A DNA stretch of 64,000 nucleotides, from contig OY759723.1 in the NCBI GenBank assembly GCA_963662575.1, positions 186,001 to 250,000 of the forward strand, in the 5' to 3' direction. This DNA comes from Bin5 sp963662575 (GTDB lineage Bacteria > Chloroflexota > Anaerolineae > Caldilineales > Caldilineaceae). Below, in pieces: positions 55,830 through 64,000 of this stretch. The position numbers were made by a program, and so were the translations under genes. A model generated the notes under the pieces. The model worked only from the letters and a program-made list of their open reading frames with translations, did no database searches and was not told the origin of the DNA. Positions within the stretch are counted from its first letter, which is position 1, and each line of letters begins with the position of its first letter.

Positions 55830-57017
55830 TTATGCGAGTGCGGCGATGTTCTCGCGAACTTTGAGGATGGCGTGGGCGATATCCTCCATCTCTTCGGTAT
55901 CGGCGAGGAGGACGTTCTGGCTGATGGAAATGGTCTGCTGACAGAGGAGTTCGCTGTTGGGGCAGGGCGTCAGGCGGCTGAATGGTTCGACCAGCGGGGG
56001 CTGGTGGTAAAGGGGGTAGGCATAGAGCGGGCCGACAGTGATGTTTTCGGCACGCAGTGCGGCGATGAAATCCTGGCGGGGCAGGCCGCCGAAACGCTCG
56101 GCATCGTAGCGGATGAGAAAGAGATGATGGGAGTGGGCGTCGGCGCGTGGATCCCAGCGCTGCGGTGTCAGCCCATCGATTTCCTCAAGAAAGCCGCGCA
56201 GCCGGCGGGCATTGCTCATGCGGCGGGCTAACTGGTCATCGAGGCGGTTCAGACCGGCAGAGAGGACGGCAGCCTGCCAGCCGCTCAGGCGCAGGTTGGT
56301 GCCGAGATTGGGATGTTCGTAGCCGTGGCCGTCGGGGCTGCGTCCGCAGTTGGCGATACTCCACATGCGCTCGGCCAGCTCGGCATCGTTGGTCAGGAGC
56401 GCGCCGCCTTCGCCGGCGGTCAGGTTTTTGCTCGCCTGAAAGCTGAAAGAGCCGGCAATCCCCAGCGCGCCGACGGGCTGGCCGTTCCAACTGCTGCCAT
56501 GGGCGTGTGCGGCGTCTTCGATAACGAAGAGATCGTGCCGCCGCGCCAGCGGCAGGAGGCTGTCAAAATCTACAGGCAGGCCGCCGAAGTGGACCGGAAT
56601 TACTGCTTTGGTGCTTTCGCCGATGGCCGCTTCGACTGCGGGGATAGAAAGATTCCACGTCTCCAGGTCGACGTCGGCGAAGACGGGCGTGGCGCCGACG
56701 GTGCGAACAGACGCTGCGGTTGCGAAGAAAGTGTAGGGAGGCACGATCACTTCGTCGCCGGGGCCGATGTCCAAGGCGCGCAGTGCCGTTTCTAAGGTGG
56801 TCGTGCCATTGACGGTTGTGACGCAGAAGCGGGCGGCATGACGGGCGGCAAAGGCGCTCTCAAATTCGGCCACGGCTGCGTCGTAGCCGCCCCATTCGCC
56901 GCGTTCGAGCACGGCCAGAAGGCCGGCGCGCTCGGTGTCGTCCCACTGCGGCCAGCTCGGCCACTGCCGGGCGCGCACGGGGTCACCACCATGGATCGCG
57001 AGCGTACTTTTTGTCAT
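55830..57017 (-). CDS. DegT/DnrJ/EryC1/StrS aminotransferase
   Basis: 395 aa PLP fold-type I. PLP lysine K197 in SFSFQASKNLT, with EDAAHAHG (167-174) for the Asp-x-x-His. Normal length. These enzymes make amino sugars; here it is placed with sugar-acid enzymes, so it could aminate a keto-sugar. ATG follows AGAGGAAAAC, 12 nt after the PdxA stop. Confidence 0.92.
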   Translation of the reverse strand: MTKSTLAIHGGDPVRARQWPSWPQWDDTERAGLLAVLERGEWGGYDAAVAEFESAFAARHAARFCVTTVNGTTTLETALRALDIGPGDEVIVPPYTFFATAASVRTVGATPVFADVDLETWNLSIPAVEAAIGESTKAVIPVHFGGLPVDFDSLLPLARRHDLFVIEDAAHAHGSSWNGQPVGALGIAGSFSFQASKNLTAGEGGALLTNDAELAERMWSIANCGRSPDGHGYEHPNLGTNLRLSGWQAAVLSAGLNRLDDQLARRMSNARRLRGFLEEIDGLTPQRWDPRADAHSHHLFLIRYDAERFGGLPRQDFIAALRAENITVGPLYAYPLYHQPPLVEPFSRLTPCPNSELLCQQTISISQNVLLADTEEMEDIAHAILKVRENIAALA

Positions 57018-57029
57018 GTTTTCCTCTGC

Positions 57030-58094
57030 TCAGGCGGGTTGCAGCCGCTGCCCTTGGTTGAGCATCTGCGAGCACAGCTTCAGCGCTTGCTTGAGAGCCT
57101 GCGGGTTGGCGACGCCCTGCCCGACGATGTCGAAAGCGGTGCCGTGGGCCGGGGTTGTAATGGGTGTGGACAGGCCGCCGTGAACGGTGACGCCGCGTTC
57201 GAAGCCGAGCAGTTTCATGGCGATCTGGCCCTGGTCGTGGTACATGGTTACGACGCCGTCGAATTCGCCGCGACTGGCGCGCAGAAAGACTGTGTCGGGA
57301 GGATATGGGCCGGTTGCGGCAATATCCTCTTCCTGGGCGGCGTCGATGGCGGGACTGATGACATCGATTTCCTCGCTGCCGAATAGCCCTCCTTCACCGG
57401 CATGGGGATTCAGACCGGCGACGGCGAGGCGGGGATTCGGGATACCGCTCTGGCGGATGGTGTTGTGGATCAGGCGAATGGCGGGCAGGATTTCGGTGAC
57501 GGAGACATGCTCGTAAACGGCCCGCAGGGGGATGTGGGAGGTTACGCGCGAGGTCCAGAGTCCGTCGAGCGTGTTGACCTCGCCGACGTGGCCGCTGGCG
57601 CCGAGGCGGTCGGCGAAGTAGCGCAGTTCGTCCTCGTGGCGGCTGCCGGCGGCGTGCATGGCCTGCTTGTTCAACGAGGCGTAGGAGATTCCGTCGATAA
57701 GGCCGGCGCGGGCGAGTTCGGCAGCATAGTCGAGCGTCTGCAGGACGTAGCTGCCGGCGCCCGGGCTCATCCGGCCCGGTGTGTGCTCGTCCGGAGAGAA
57801 GGTTGGACCGGTCAGGAGCAGTGGGCCTGCGGCCGAGGCCGGCAGGTCCTCAGGCGAATTGTAGCGCGGCAGGTCGAGAGAGAGACCGGCGCACTGCGCA
57901 CCCCACTCCAGGAGCCAGGGGTCGCCGATGACGACAATGTTTACACTGTCGGAGCTGGCTGTAGTTTTTCCTTCGGTATGACCTTCCGCCAGGACGCGGG
58001 CAACGATTTCCGGGCCGATGCCACTGGGGTCGCCCAATAGAAGAGCGAGACGAGAAGAGCGTGTCGATGTATCTGAGCTATGCGTCATGTGCAT
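57030..58094 (-). CDS. PdxA-family 4-phospho-sugar-acid dehydrogenase (PdxA2-like)
   Basis: 354 aa. GDPSGIGPEI (21-30) opens the fold; H153, H187, H231 (NPHAGEGG) and H286 (MYHDQG) include the metal ligands; TPAHGTAFDI near residue 314. The presence of a DUF1537 kinase in the same locus makes a PdxA2 role (D-threonate/erythronate 4-phosphate to dihydroxyacetone phosphate) likelier than pyridoxine synthesis. Two in-frame ATGs, two codons apart; no good ribosome site. Confidence 0.88.
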   Translation of the reverse strand: MHMTHSSDTSTRSSRLALLLGDPSGIGPEIVARVLAEGHTEGKTTASSDSVNIVVIGDPWLLEWGAQCAGLSLDLPRYNSPEDLPASAAGPLLLTGPTFSPDEHTPGRMSPGAGSYVLQTLDYAAELARAGLIDGISYASLNKQAMHAAGSRHEDELRYFADRLGASGHVGEVNTLDGLWTSRVTSHIPLRAVYEHVSVTEILPAIRLIHNTIRQSGIPNPRLAVAGLNPHAGEGGLFGSEEIDVISPAIDAAQEEDIAATGPYPPDTVFLRASRGEFDGVVTMYHDQGQIAMKLLGFERGVTVHGGLSTPITTPAHGTAFDIVGQGVANPQALKQALKLCSQMLNQGQRLQPA

Positions 58095-58225
58095 TGAGGG
58101 CGTTGGGGTTCAATTTCTGCGCTGTGCTGCAGGAAGAGAACAGCACTTGTAGATAGGTTAGTTCGGCTGTTGCCCAATGCTGACTCCAGGACTGCCAGCA
58201 TTGGGCGAGGTCACTCTCGGCCGAA

Positions 58226-59551
58226 TCAAGCGTATTCCAGGACCGGCTCCAACTGCCACGGGGTCTGCATAACGCCATCATTGAAGGTAAGAGGCGTTTC
58301 GCCGGTGATGGTGAGACGCGGATGGCTCTCGACTTCTGCGCGCAGGCTGGGGCTGACGTAGAAGTCTTCCAGAGTCAGGGTATCGCGAATGAAGACAATC
58401 TTGGCGGCGTCCTGGGGTTCGGCGCAGATGCGCAGAGCGACCTGAAGGGTGCGTTCATCGTCGGCGAAGGTAAGGGGCAGGTGGGAGCGGGTGGCGCTGA
58501 AGATTCCAGATGTGACCGCATTCATATAGGTGGCCTGCCAGTCGATCTTGCGGGCGACGCGGGCTGTGGTTACGTTGGCAAGGCCGAGGCCGGATACATT
58601 GCCGTGGGTCTCTTCGGTCAGGTCGAGGACGGTGATGATGGCCACGTCGACTTTGCCGAAGTTTTCGGGCTGGCGCGGGATGCTGAGACGGCTGATGACG
58701 TTGGTGTCCATGCCGGTGCCGGAGATGTTTTTGCCCAGGTCGCGAACGACGAGCACGTCTACGGCTTCGAAGGGGATCTGGGCGAGGTAGTCCTTGGCCT
58801 TGACGAGCAGATCGGCCTCTTTCTGCGTGCCCACTTCGGCGGCGGTGAGGCCGACGATCATGGCAGTGTCCTCAAAGGCGTTCTCTATGGGGCAGATGGC
58901 GCCGCGGAAGTTGGTGTTGGCTTCGTACACGCGCGCGGCCGGCTCCAGATACATCTGGAAGTTTCTGCCGCCGCCGCTGTGCATCATGGAGGCACCGTGC
59001 TGTTTGCCCCAGCCGATGACGCACATCTTGGAGGGGCCGCTCTCGAGGTGGCTGCGGAAATCGGTATGCGGCTTGATGCGGCTAACCAGAACGGCGTGGT
59101 CGGCGGCCATCGAGTCTTTGCCCTGGCAGACGTCCGGCCCGTTGGGGATGCGGCCGATTTCGGTCACCTCCATGGTCGCTCTGATCTCAACGCCCATGGC
59201 GTCCTCGGTGACGCCCATGCCGGCGAGGATCTCTTTCTGACCATCGACGGTTGCGCCGCCGTGGCTGCCCATGGCGGGTACGACGTAAGGCCTCATGCCG
59301 GCGGCCTTGAGGTGATCGACGGCAGCGCGCACGATGCTGGCGAGGTTGGCGATGCCGCGGCTGCCGGCGCCGATGGCGACGGAATCGCCCGGCTGCATTG
59401 GCGCCATTATGCCGCTTTGGGTCAGGGCTTTGCCCACGGCGGCGTGGATGTCGTCGACTTGGGGTGTGTCGAAGTCTTGGTGGACGGCCAGAAGTGTTTC
59501 GGGCAGATTGGCGGGGAAACGAATATCCTGGATTTCTTCAAGCAGGTTCAT
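58226..59551 (-). CDS. LarA/DUF2088 domain protein
   Basis: 441 aa. AMGSHGGATVDGQ (93-105; H97), RIKPHTDFRS (158-167; K160, H162) and GWGKQHGA (180-187) resemble the residues around the nickel-pincer cofactor in lactate racemase. The family includes racemases and epimerases of 2-hydroxy acids. AAGGAG precedes the ATG. No larB, larC or larE genes in this window, so cofactor supply would have to come from elsewhere. Probably epimerises a sugar-derived hydroxy acid. Confidence 0.82.
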   Translation of the reverse strand: MNLLEEIQDIRFPANLPETLLAVHQDFDTPQVDDIHAAVGKALTQSGIMAPMQPGDSVAIGAGSRGIANLASIVRAAVDHLKAAGMRPYVVPAMGSHGGATVDGQKEILAGMGVTEDAMGVEIRATMEVTEIGRIPNGPDVCQGKDSMAADHAVLVSRIKPHTDFRSHLESGPSKMCVIGWGKQHGASMMHSGGGRNFQMYLEPAARVYEANTNFRGAICPIENAFEDTAMIVGLTAAEVGTQKEADLLVKAKDYLAQIPFEAVDVLVVRDLGKNISGTGMDTNVISRLSIPRQPENFGKVDVAIITVLDLTEETHGNVSGLGLANVTTARVARKIDWQATYMNAVTSGIFSATRSHLPLTFADDERTLQVALRICAEPQDAAKIVFIRDTLTLEDFYVSPSLRAEVESHPRLTITGETPLTFNDGVMQTPWQLEPVLEYA

Positions 59552-59771
59552 ATTTGTTCTCCTTATTTGCGGGCTATGCAGTCCGTAAGGGCGGTTTCCG
59601 ATACAGGCAGTTCTTGATCGGCGCCGGCCGGACCCGTCTGGACACCTATTATTCTCCAGTTTCGTTGTTTAGCCAATAGGACCAACCAGATTGGTTCCCG
59701 TGGTCGCTGTTTTCGATCAGTGGTCAACGGTGTTGAAGGCAGGTGACATACCGGACGCCTGCACTTTCAGT

Positions 59772-60446
59772 TTACCCCTTGACCTTGGTCACAATCTCTC
59801 GCAGGAGGCCCTCAAAATCGTCGGTGGCGGCGGTGAAGGCGTCGGAGGCGATCACAAGCGGTGCGCCGAAGACAACGATTTCGGCGCCCAATTCGAGTGT
59901 TTCGATTGCCTGCTCGACGGTCAGCCCGCCGACAGCCTGCACGGGGATGTCGACGGCGTCGAGGATAGCCGGCAGGTCGTCCAAGGGGCTGAGGCCGGGG
60001 ATCATGGCGCGTTCATCGAAGCCGGTATGGACGATGATGATGTCTACGCCCATGTCCTGGGCTTCTCTGGCGCGGCCCGCTTTGTCGGCGCAGAGCATCA
60101 CATCGCACATGACCTTGCCGCCGCAGCGCTGCGCCATCTTCACCTGTTCGATGATGCTGGCGTCGTGGGCAACACCCATGACGACGACGTAGTCGGCGCC
60201 GGCATTGAACATCATTTCCGCTTCGAGACCGGCTCCATCCATGGTCTTGAGGTCAGCCACGATCGGATGATCGGGGAATGCTTCACGCATTGCGCGCACG
60301 CTGTGCAGGCCCTCGGCAAGGATCAGCGGTGTGCCGGCCTCGAGCCAGTCTACGCCGGCGCGCACGGCGGCGCCAGCCATGTCGAGGGCCTCTTCGATGG
60401 ATGTAACGTCCAGTGAAACCTGGATGATCGGTTCTTTGTTCGTCAA
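59772..60446 (-). CDS. HPS/KGPDC-family decarboxylase or aldolase (OMPDC superfamily)
   Basis: 224 aa. TTG start at 60446 with GGAG eight bases upstream. ADLKTMD (64-70; D65, K67, D70) is the active-site triad, and E36 lies in WLEAGTPL. The superfamily includes 3-hexulose-6-phosphate synthase and 3-keto-L-gulonate-6-phosphate decarboxylase; residues do not separate them here. Given the sugar-acid neighbours, decarboxylation of a keto-acid phosphate is the more attractive guess. Confidence 0.86.
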   Translation of the reverse strand: MTNKEPIIQVSLDVTSIEEALDMAGAAVRAGVDWLEAGTPLILAEGLHSVRAMREAFPDHPIVADLKTMDGAGLEAEMMFNAGADYVVVMGVAHDASIIEQVKMAQRCGGKVMCDVMLCADKAGRAREAQDMGVDIIIVHTGFDERAMIPGLSPLDDLPAILDAVDIPVQAVGGLTVEQAIETLELGAEIVVFGAPLVIASDAFTAATDDFEGLLREIVTKVKG

Positions 60447-60499
60447 AGGTAGGCTCCGCGGGAGATGAAAATCGGCGATTCTAGCTGTTATGTAGGGGT

Positions 60500-61114
60500 C
60501 TATTTTCTTGCTTCAGAGAACACTTCCCCAACTTCGACCTTGAAGCCTTCCAGAAGTTCAGATGATGCCTCCTCGCCTGCGACGAACTCACCGTGAAGCG
60601 CGTATTCTTGTCCGTGCAAGGTGAGGACGGTGATGGATGCATCGGCGGGATCGACGATCCAGTATTCGGAGATCCCGGCCTGTGCGTACTCGCGGCGTTT
60701 GGTCACGTTATCCCTTTGGGGATCGTCGGGGCTGACGACTTCCATGACAAGATCGGCGCCTTCCCAGAACTGTTCACCCAACCTGTCGGCGTGTTCAGCG
60801 GCCATAAAGACGAGATCGGGCTCGCGGTATTTTCCTCCCCAGAGTTGAATGCGTAGCGGCGCGAACATGACGACGCCCAGATTGCGCTCTTCCACGAATC
60901 TTAATAGCTGTCGGTACAAGAATGCAACGAGTCTTTGGTGCGAAAAGGTGGGCATCGGCAAGACCTCTAGTTGCCCGTGCGAATATTCGACGAGGTGATT
61001 GGTGTCCAACGCCAGATACTCTTCCTCGCTCCAGTGGCCCTGGGCGGGGAAGAGTTGGGCGATCTCCCAAGTCGGTTCAAATGTTTCTTCGGGTTTCGTC
61101 GTTGGAAAGGCCAT
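60500..61114 (-). CDS. Uma2 family (DUF820) endonuclease-like protein
   Basis: 204 aa from the ATG at 61114. PD-(D/E)XK pattern YREPDLVFM (Asp), DLVMEVVSPDD (Glu) and, after a gap, KRREYAQAGISEYWIVD, the complete family core. A stray gene among catabolic enzymes on the same strand. No role known. Confidence 0.86.
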   Translation of the reverse strand: MAFPTTKPEETFEPTWEIAQLFPAQGHWSEEEYLALDTNHLVEYSHGQLEVLPMPTFSHQRLVAFLYRQLLRFVEERNLGVVMFAPLRIQLWGGKYREPDLVFMAAEHADRLGEQFWEGADLVMEVVSPDDPQRDNVTKRREYAQAGISEYWIVDPADASITVLTLHGQEYALHGEFVAGEEASSELLEGFKVEVGEVFSEARK

Positions 61115-61158
61115 GGCATGCCTCGCTTCTATCCCGAACAGATGCGGACGATTTCGCG

Positions 61159-62199
61159 TCAAGCGTCGAGACGGAGGACCGATTTCACGTTTTCGCCTTG
61201 CTCCATGCTTTCGAAGGCCTCTTCCCAGTCCTCCAGGGGGTAGATGCCGCCGATGACCGGCGCCAAGTTCACCTGCCCGGTGGAGAGCAGGGTCAGCACT
61301 CGCTCCCAAGTGGGGTAGAGGTGGCTAAAAGTGCCCTGGAGTGTTGCGGCTTTGGCCACCAGCGGGTCGAGGCTGAAATCAAGAGGCTGCGGGCCCCACC
61401 CTATCTTGGTGATGCGTCCATTGGGCCGGACCAGCTCTATTGACTGTTGCAGCGCCCTGCTGACGCCGGTGGCGTCGATGACGAGGTCGGCGCCGAAGCC
61501 GTCTGCCAGAGAATCGATCAGTGCGACCGGATCGTCGCGCTGGATGTTGAGCGTGTGGTCGGCGCCCAGTTCGGCCGCTACTTCCATGCGCTTGGCGTCT
61601 GCGTCAGTGCCGAGAACGACGATGGTGCCGGCGCCGCGGATGCGGGCGATCTGCAGGGCCATGATGCCGATAGGACCCGGCCCTTGGATCACGACGAGGT
61701 CACCGGGTTTCATGGCGGTCTTTTCGACCAGCGCGTTGTAGGCCACGCAGATCGGTTCGGTAAGGGCGGCGTGTTCGTCGGGCACGTTCTCCGGTACACG
61801 ATGCAGGATCTGCGGACGGGCTGCCACATAGCTGGTCATGGATCCATCGGCCAGCGCGCCGTAGCCCAGGCGGCTGGGACAGAGGTTGTAGTTGCCGCTG
61901 AGGCAGTAGACACAGGCGTCGCACACTTCGGCGGCGGTCTCTACGGCGACCCTGTCTCCGACTTCCCATCCGGAAACGAATTCGCCGACATCGACGATGA
62001 CGCCGGCGAATTCGTGGCCGAGCACGAGCGGCAGCGTGATTTCCCATGACTGCATATTGCGCCACATGTGCACATCGGAACCGCATACACCGGTGGCCTT
62101 TACTTCGACCATCACCTGGCCCGGCCCCATTTGCGGTTCCGGTACGTCCCGTATCTCTACTTCTTTATCGCCGAATCCGAACTTGGCAACTGCTTTCAT
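61159..62199 (-). CDS. Zinc-dependent alcohol/polyol dehydrogenase
   Basis: 346 aa. Catalytic zinc C39 (GVCGSD), H62-E63 (GHEFAG); four structural-zinc cysteines C93, C96, C99 and C107. Rossmann GPGPIGIMAL. Resembles threonine/sorbitol dehydrogenases. Would oxidise a secondary alcohol of a sugar or polyol with NAD. No strong ribosome site. Confidence 0.92.
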   Translation of the reverse strand: MKAVAKFGFGDKEVEIRDVPEPQMGPGQVMVEVKATGVCGSDVHMWRNMQSWEITLPLVLGHEFAGVIVDVGEFVSGWEVGDRVAVETAAEVCDACVYCLSGNYNLCPSRLGYGALADGSMTSYVAARPQILHRVPENVPDEHAALTEPICVAYNALVEKTAMKPGDLVVIQGPGPIGIMALQIARIRGAGTIVVLGTDADAKRMEVAAELGADHTLNIQRDDPVALIDSLADGFGADLVIDATGVSRALQQSIELVRPNGRITKIGWGPQPLDFSLDPLVAKAATLQGTFSHLYPTWERVLTLLSTGQVNLAPVIGGIYPLEDWEEAFESMEQGENVKSVLRLDA

Positions 62200-62396
62200 T
62201 GGGATGACTCGCTTTGCGCAATTATTCGTGCCCCGTTGCGGGCGCGGTAGGCTCAGAAATGATAGTTGATTATACCCGATCTATTTGCGCGTAGGCGAAC
62301 CCATCTGAAGGGCGGCAAACAGATGCTATTAGGGCTATATTTTGTTTCGCAATCGGCGCGAGGGGTTCCGACGTTGTAAGGCAGCCGTTCCAGAAT
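62200..62396. other. Spacer between importer ATPase and dehydrogenase
   Basis: About 200 bases, AT-richer than the flanks. No gene or clear terminator. The importer's usual second ATPase (DppF-like) is absent from this side. Confidence 0.4.
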
Positions 62397-63368
62397 CTAC
62401 AGATTCTCGTGATGAATACAGGCCACGCTCTGCCCGTCCAGCTGTATGAGTTCAGGATCAATGGCTTCACATTCGGCGGTCTTCCAGGCGCAGCGGGGAT
62501 GGAAGACGCAGCCGTGCGGTCGTTCCCCCAGACCGGGAATGCGTCCGGGGATCGGATTGAGGACGTTTTCCTCGTGCAGATCATGGGCGCAGCGGAGCAG
62601 GCCTATTGTGTAGGGGTGACGCGGCCGGCGGAACAGAGAGGAGACGCTTCCCGATTCAACAACTTTGCCGGCATACAACACAACCGCTTCATCCGCGCTC
62701 GTTGCCACAACACCCAGATCATGGGCCACAAGCACTACCGACATCGTAAGCTCCCGCTTGAGCCGTTCAAGCAGCGCAAAGATCTGGGCCTCAACCGTGA
62801 CATCAAGCCCGGTTGTCGGTTCATCGGCGATCAGCAGCACGGGGGAGGGCGCCAATGTCATCGCCAGCACGATACGTTGCTGCATACCACCACTGAACTC
62901 ATGCGGATAGGCGTTCAGGCGTGACGCCGCATCAGGGATTTCGACGCGCTCCATCAGTTCTATGGCATGGTCTTTACGCTCCGCACTAGACAGCGAAGTA
63001 TGGTATTTCAAGACACGCTTGATCTGTTCGCCGATGGTAAGCACCGGATTGAGAGCGCCGCTCGGGTCCTGCATCATGTAGGTGATGGCGCGGCCGCGCA
63101 GGCGCATCAATTCCTGGCGGCTGATCTCCTGGCCTTGGAAAACGATGCGATCGGCGTCCCATTCACCGTTGGCGGCCAGCCCGTTCACCAGCGCCATGGC
63201 CGCCGAACTCTTGCCGCTGCCGCTCTCTCCCACAATTGCAACGGTCTGCCCTGCGCCAATCGTGAGCGAAAGCCCGTTGACCGCATTCAATCGCTGCCGA
63301 CCAGCGCCGTAATGGACGTTCAGATTCTCGATTTGAAAAACAGGATCGGCGTCGTTCACTGCGGCCAT
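62397..63368 (-). CDS. Peptide/nickel-type ABC transporter ATPase (DppD-like)
   Basis: 323 aa. Walker A GESGSGKSS, signature SGGMQQRI, Walker B LLIADEPT, then the C-terminal oligopeptide-transporter extension with GCVFHPRCAW cysteines. Its ATG overlaps the permease stop by one base (TGATG), so it is co-translated with the permease at 63368. Drives the importer encoded at the right edge. Confidence 0.93.
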   Translation of the reverse strand: MAAVNDADPVFQIENLNVHYGAGRQRLNAVNGLSLTIGAGQTVAIVGESGSGKSSAAMALVNGLAANGEWDADRIVFQGQEISRQELMRLRGRAITYMMQDPSGALNPVLTIGEQIKRVLKYHTSLSSAERKDHAIELMERVEIPDAASRLNAYPHEFSGGMQQRIVLAMTLAPSPVLLIADEPTTGLDVTVEAQIFALLERLKRELTMSVVLVAHDLGVVATSADEAVVLYAGKVVESGSVSSLFRRPRHPYTIGLLRCAHDLHEENVLNPIPGRIPGLGERPHGCVFHPRCAWKTAECEAIDPELIQLDGQSVACIHHENL

Positions 63369-64000
63369 CAGACATCCGCCTCTTCGAATCGGTACTCGGG
63401 ATCGAGAACGTTACGGATGCCGTCACCGAGCACAGAGAAGGCGAATACCAACAGCGAAATTGTGAAGCCGGGGATAAAGATGTGCCAGAACTGTCGATTG
63501 AGGAAATACTCCTGCGTTCGGGCCAGTATTTTGCCCAATTCAGGTTGCGGCTCAGCCGGGCCCAGCCCCAGAAACCCCAACCCGGCTGTGCTGAAGACGG
63601 CCAGCCCCAGGTAGGTTGTTGCCTGGATAATGACGGCGGTCAGGCAGTTGGGCGTCAGTTCAAATGCGACGATGCGCCAGAACGGCATTCCCATCAGTTG
63701 CGCGGCTTTAATATAGGCGCGATTGGCTTGCGGAATGGTGGAGCCGCGCATCGTTCTAGTCAGCCGCGGGGTGAAAGTGAAGACGAGTGCAAACACGATC
63801 GTAAGTTCCGGCGTCGTGGTGATAGGCCCGATCTTGATCCCCTGCGTGCCCCAAGCCGCGACCAGGATGACGGCCAACAGGATGCCGGGGAAGGTAAGCA
63901 GCGCATCGATCAGACGCATCACGATCTCGTCGAAAAGGGAACCTTGGAAATAGCCGGTCAGGCTGCCCAGAAAGATCGCCAGTATGGTAGCTGTCGAGAC
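63368..64000 (-). CDS. Peptide/nickel-type ABC permease (DppC-like), 5' end outside window
   Basis: At least 211 aa; the frame is open to the last base of the window, so the internal ATG at 63922 is not the start. Membrane helices and EAA loop AYIKAAQLMGMPFWR are visible. A separate importer from that at 30127-36146. Its receptor and DppB partner should lie beyond 64000. Confidence 0.9.
   Translation of the reverse strand, partial: VSTATILAIFLGSLTGYFQGSLFDEIVMRLIDALLTFPGILLAVILVAAWGTQGIKIGPITTTPELTIVFALVFTFTPRLTRTMRGSTIPQANRAYIKAAQLMGMPFWRIVAFELTPNCLTAVIIQATTYLGLAVFSTAGLGFLGLGPAEPQPELGKILARTQEYFLNRQFWHIFIPGFTISLLVFAFSVLGDGIRNVLDPEYRFEEADV

Overview
This 64 kb window looks like a GC-rich (about 60% by eye) accessory, catabolic part of a free-living bacterial chromosome. 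I infer a Chloroflexota member (Caldilineae/Anaerolineae-like). The grounds are lipoprotein solute receptors with an AAC lipobox and an acidic linker, the many Gfo/Idh/MocA, phytanoyl-CoA-dioxygenase-like and sulfatase genes, Uma2 and DUF6338 proteins, and two families of dispersed intergenic repeats. No rRNA, tRNA, CRISPR array, phage module or transposase was seen, so the taxonomic call rests on gene content only.

Layout. (1) 43-8050, mostly minus strand: a sugar-acid/sulfated-sugar block with an enolase-superfamily dehydratase, a DapA-like aldolase, a sulfatase, two MocA oxidoreductases and an SDR, interrupted by an orphan HicB-like gene and a doubtful nucleotidyltransferase-like gene. (2) 8346-9928: a DUF6338 membrane protein coupled to a 62-residue GYQP protein, and a small membrane protein. 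(3) 9955-11854: a sulfatase and Rieske protein pair. (4) 12121-20769: gamma-glutamyltransferase, aspartoacylase-like peptidase, two medium-chain dehydrogenases, a class IV aminotransferase and a propeller-type glycosidase-like protein. (5) 20922-30045: three more MocA oxidoreductases, a GNAT, a second glycosidase-like paralogue, an aldo/keto reductase and two PhyH-type dioxygenases. (6) 30127-36146: an oligopeptide-type ABC importer with two tandem receptor genes, each behind a similar long leader. (7) 36631-44740: YifB ATPase, a sugar isomerase, an MFS exporter, a dehydrogenase plus isomerase pair, and a phosphohexomutase. (8) 45263-49201: a Yip1-like membrane pair with a Cys-rich partner, a PurM-fold enzyme and a Uma2 nuclease-like protein. 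(9) 49340-53697: an amidoligase operon with two GCS2/YbdK-type ligases, an ATP-grasp/glutathionylspermidine-synthase-like protein and an unknown protein. (10) 53821-64000: a four-carbon sugar-acid locus with a DUF1537 kinase, PdxA-family dehydrogenase, DegT aminotransferase, LarA-domain protein, HPS/KGPDC-like aldolase, Zn-dehydrogenase and a partial ABC importer running off the right edge.

How it works together. Most of the window reads as uptake and stepwise oxidation, dehydration and cleavage of unusual sugars, sugar acids and sulfated glycans, with receptors and permeases supplied locally. The least ordinary part is the amidoligase operon at 49.3-53.7 kb. One of its two ligases keeps the family's catalytic-site residues, while the adjoining paralogue has lost them and gained an acidic insert. 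This suggests an active/pseudoenzyme pair making an unknown amide or peptide.

Starts were reassigned where a Shine-Dalgarno sequence, a 4-nt gene overlap or family length favoured another codon. Several genes appear to use GTG or TTG.
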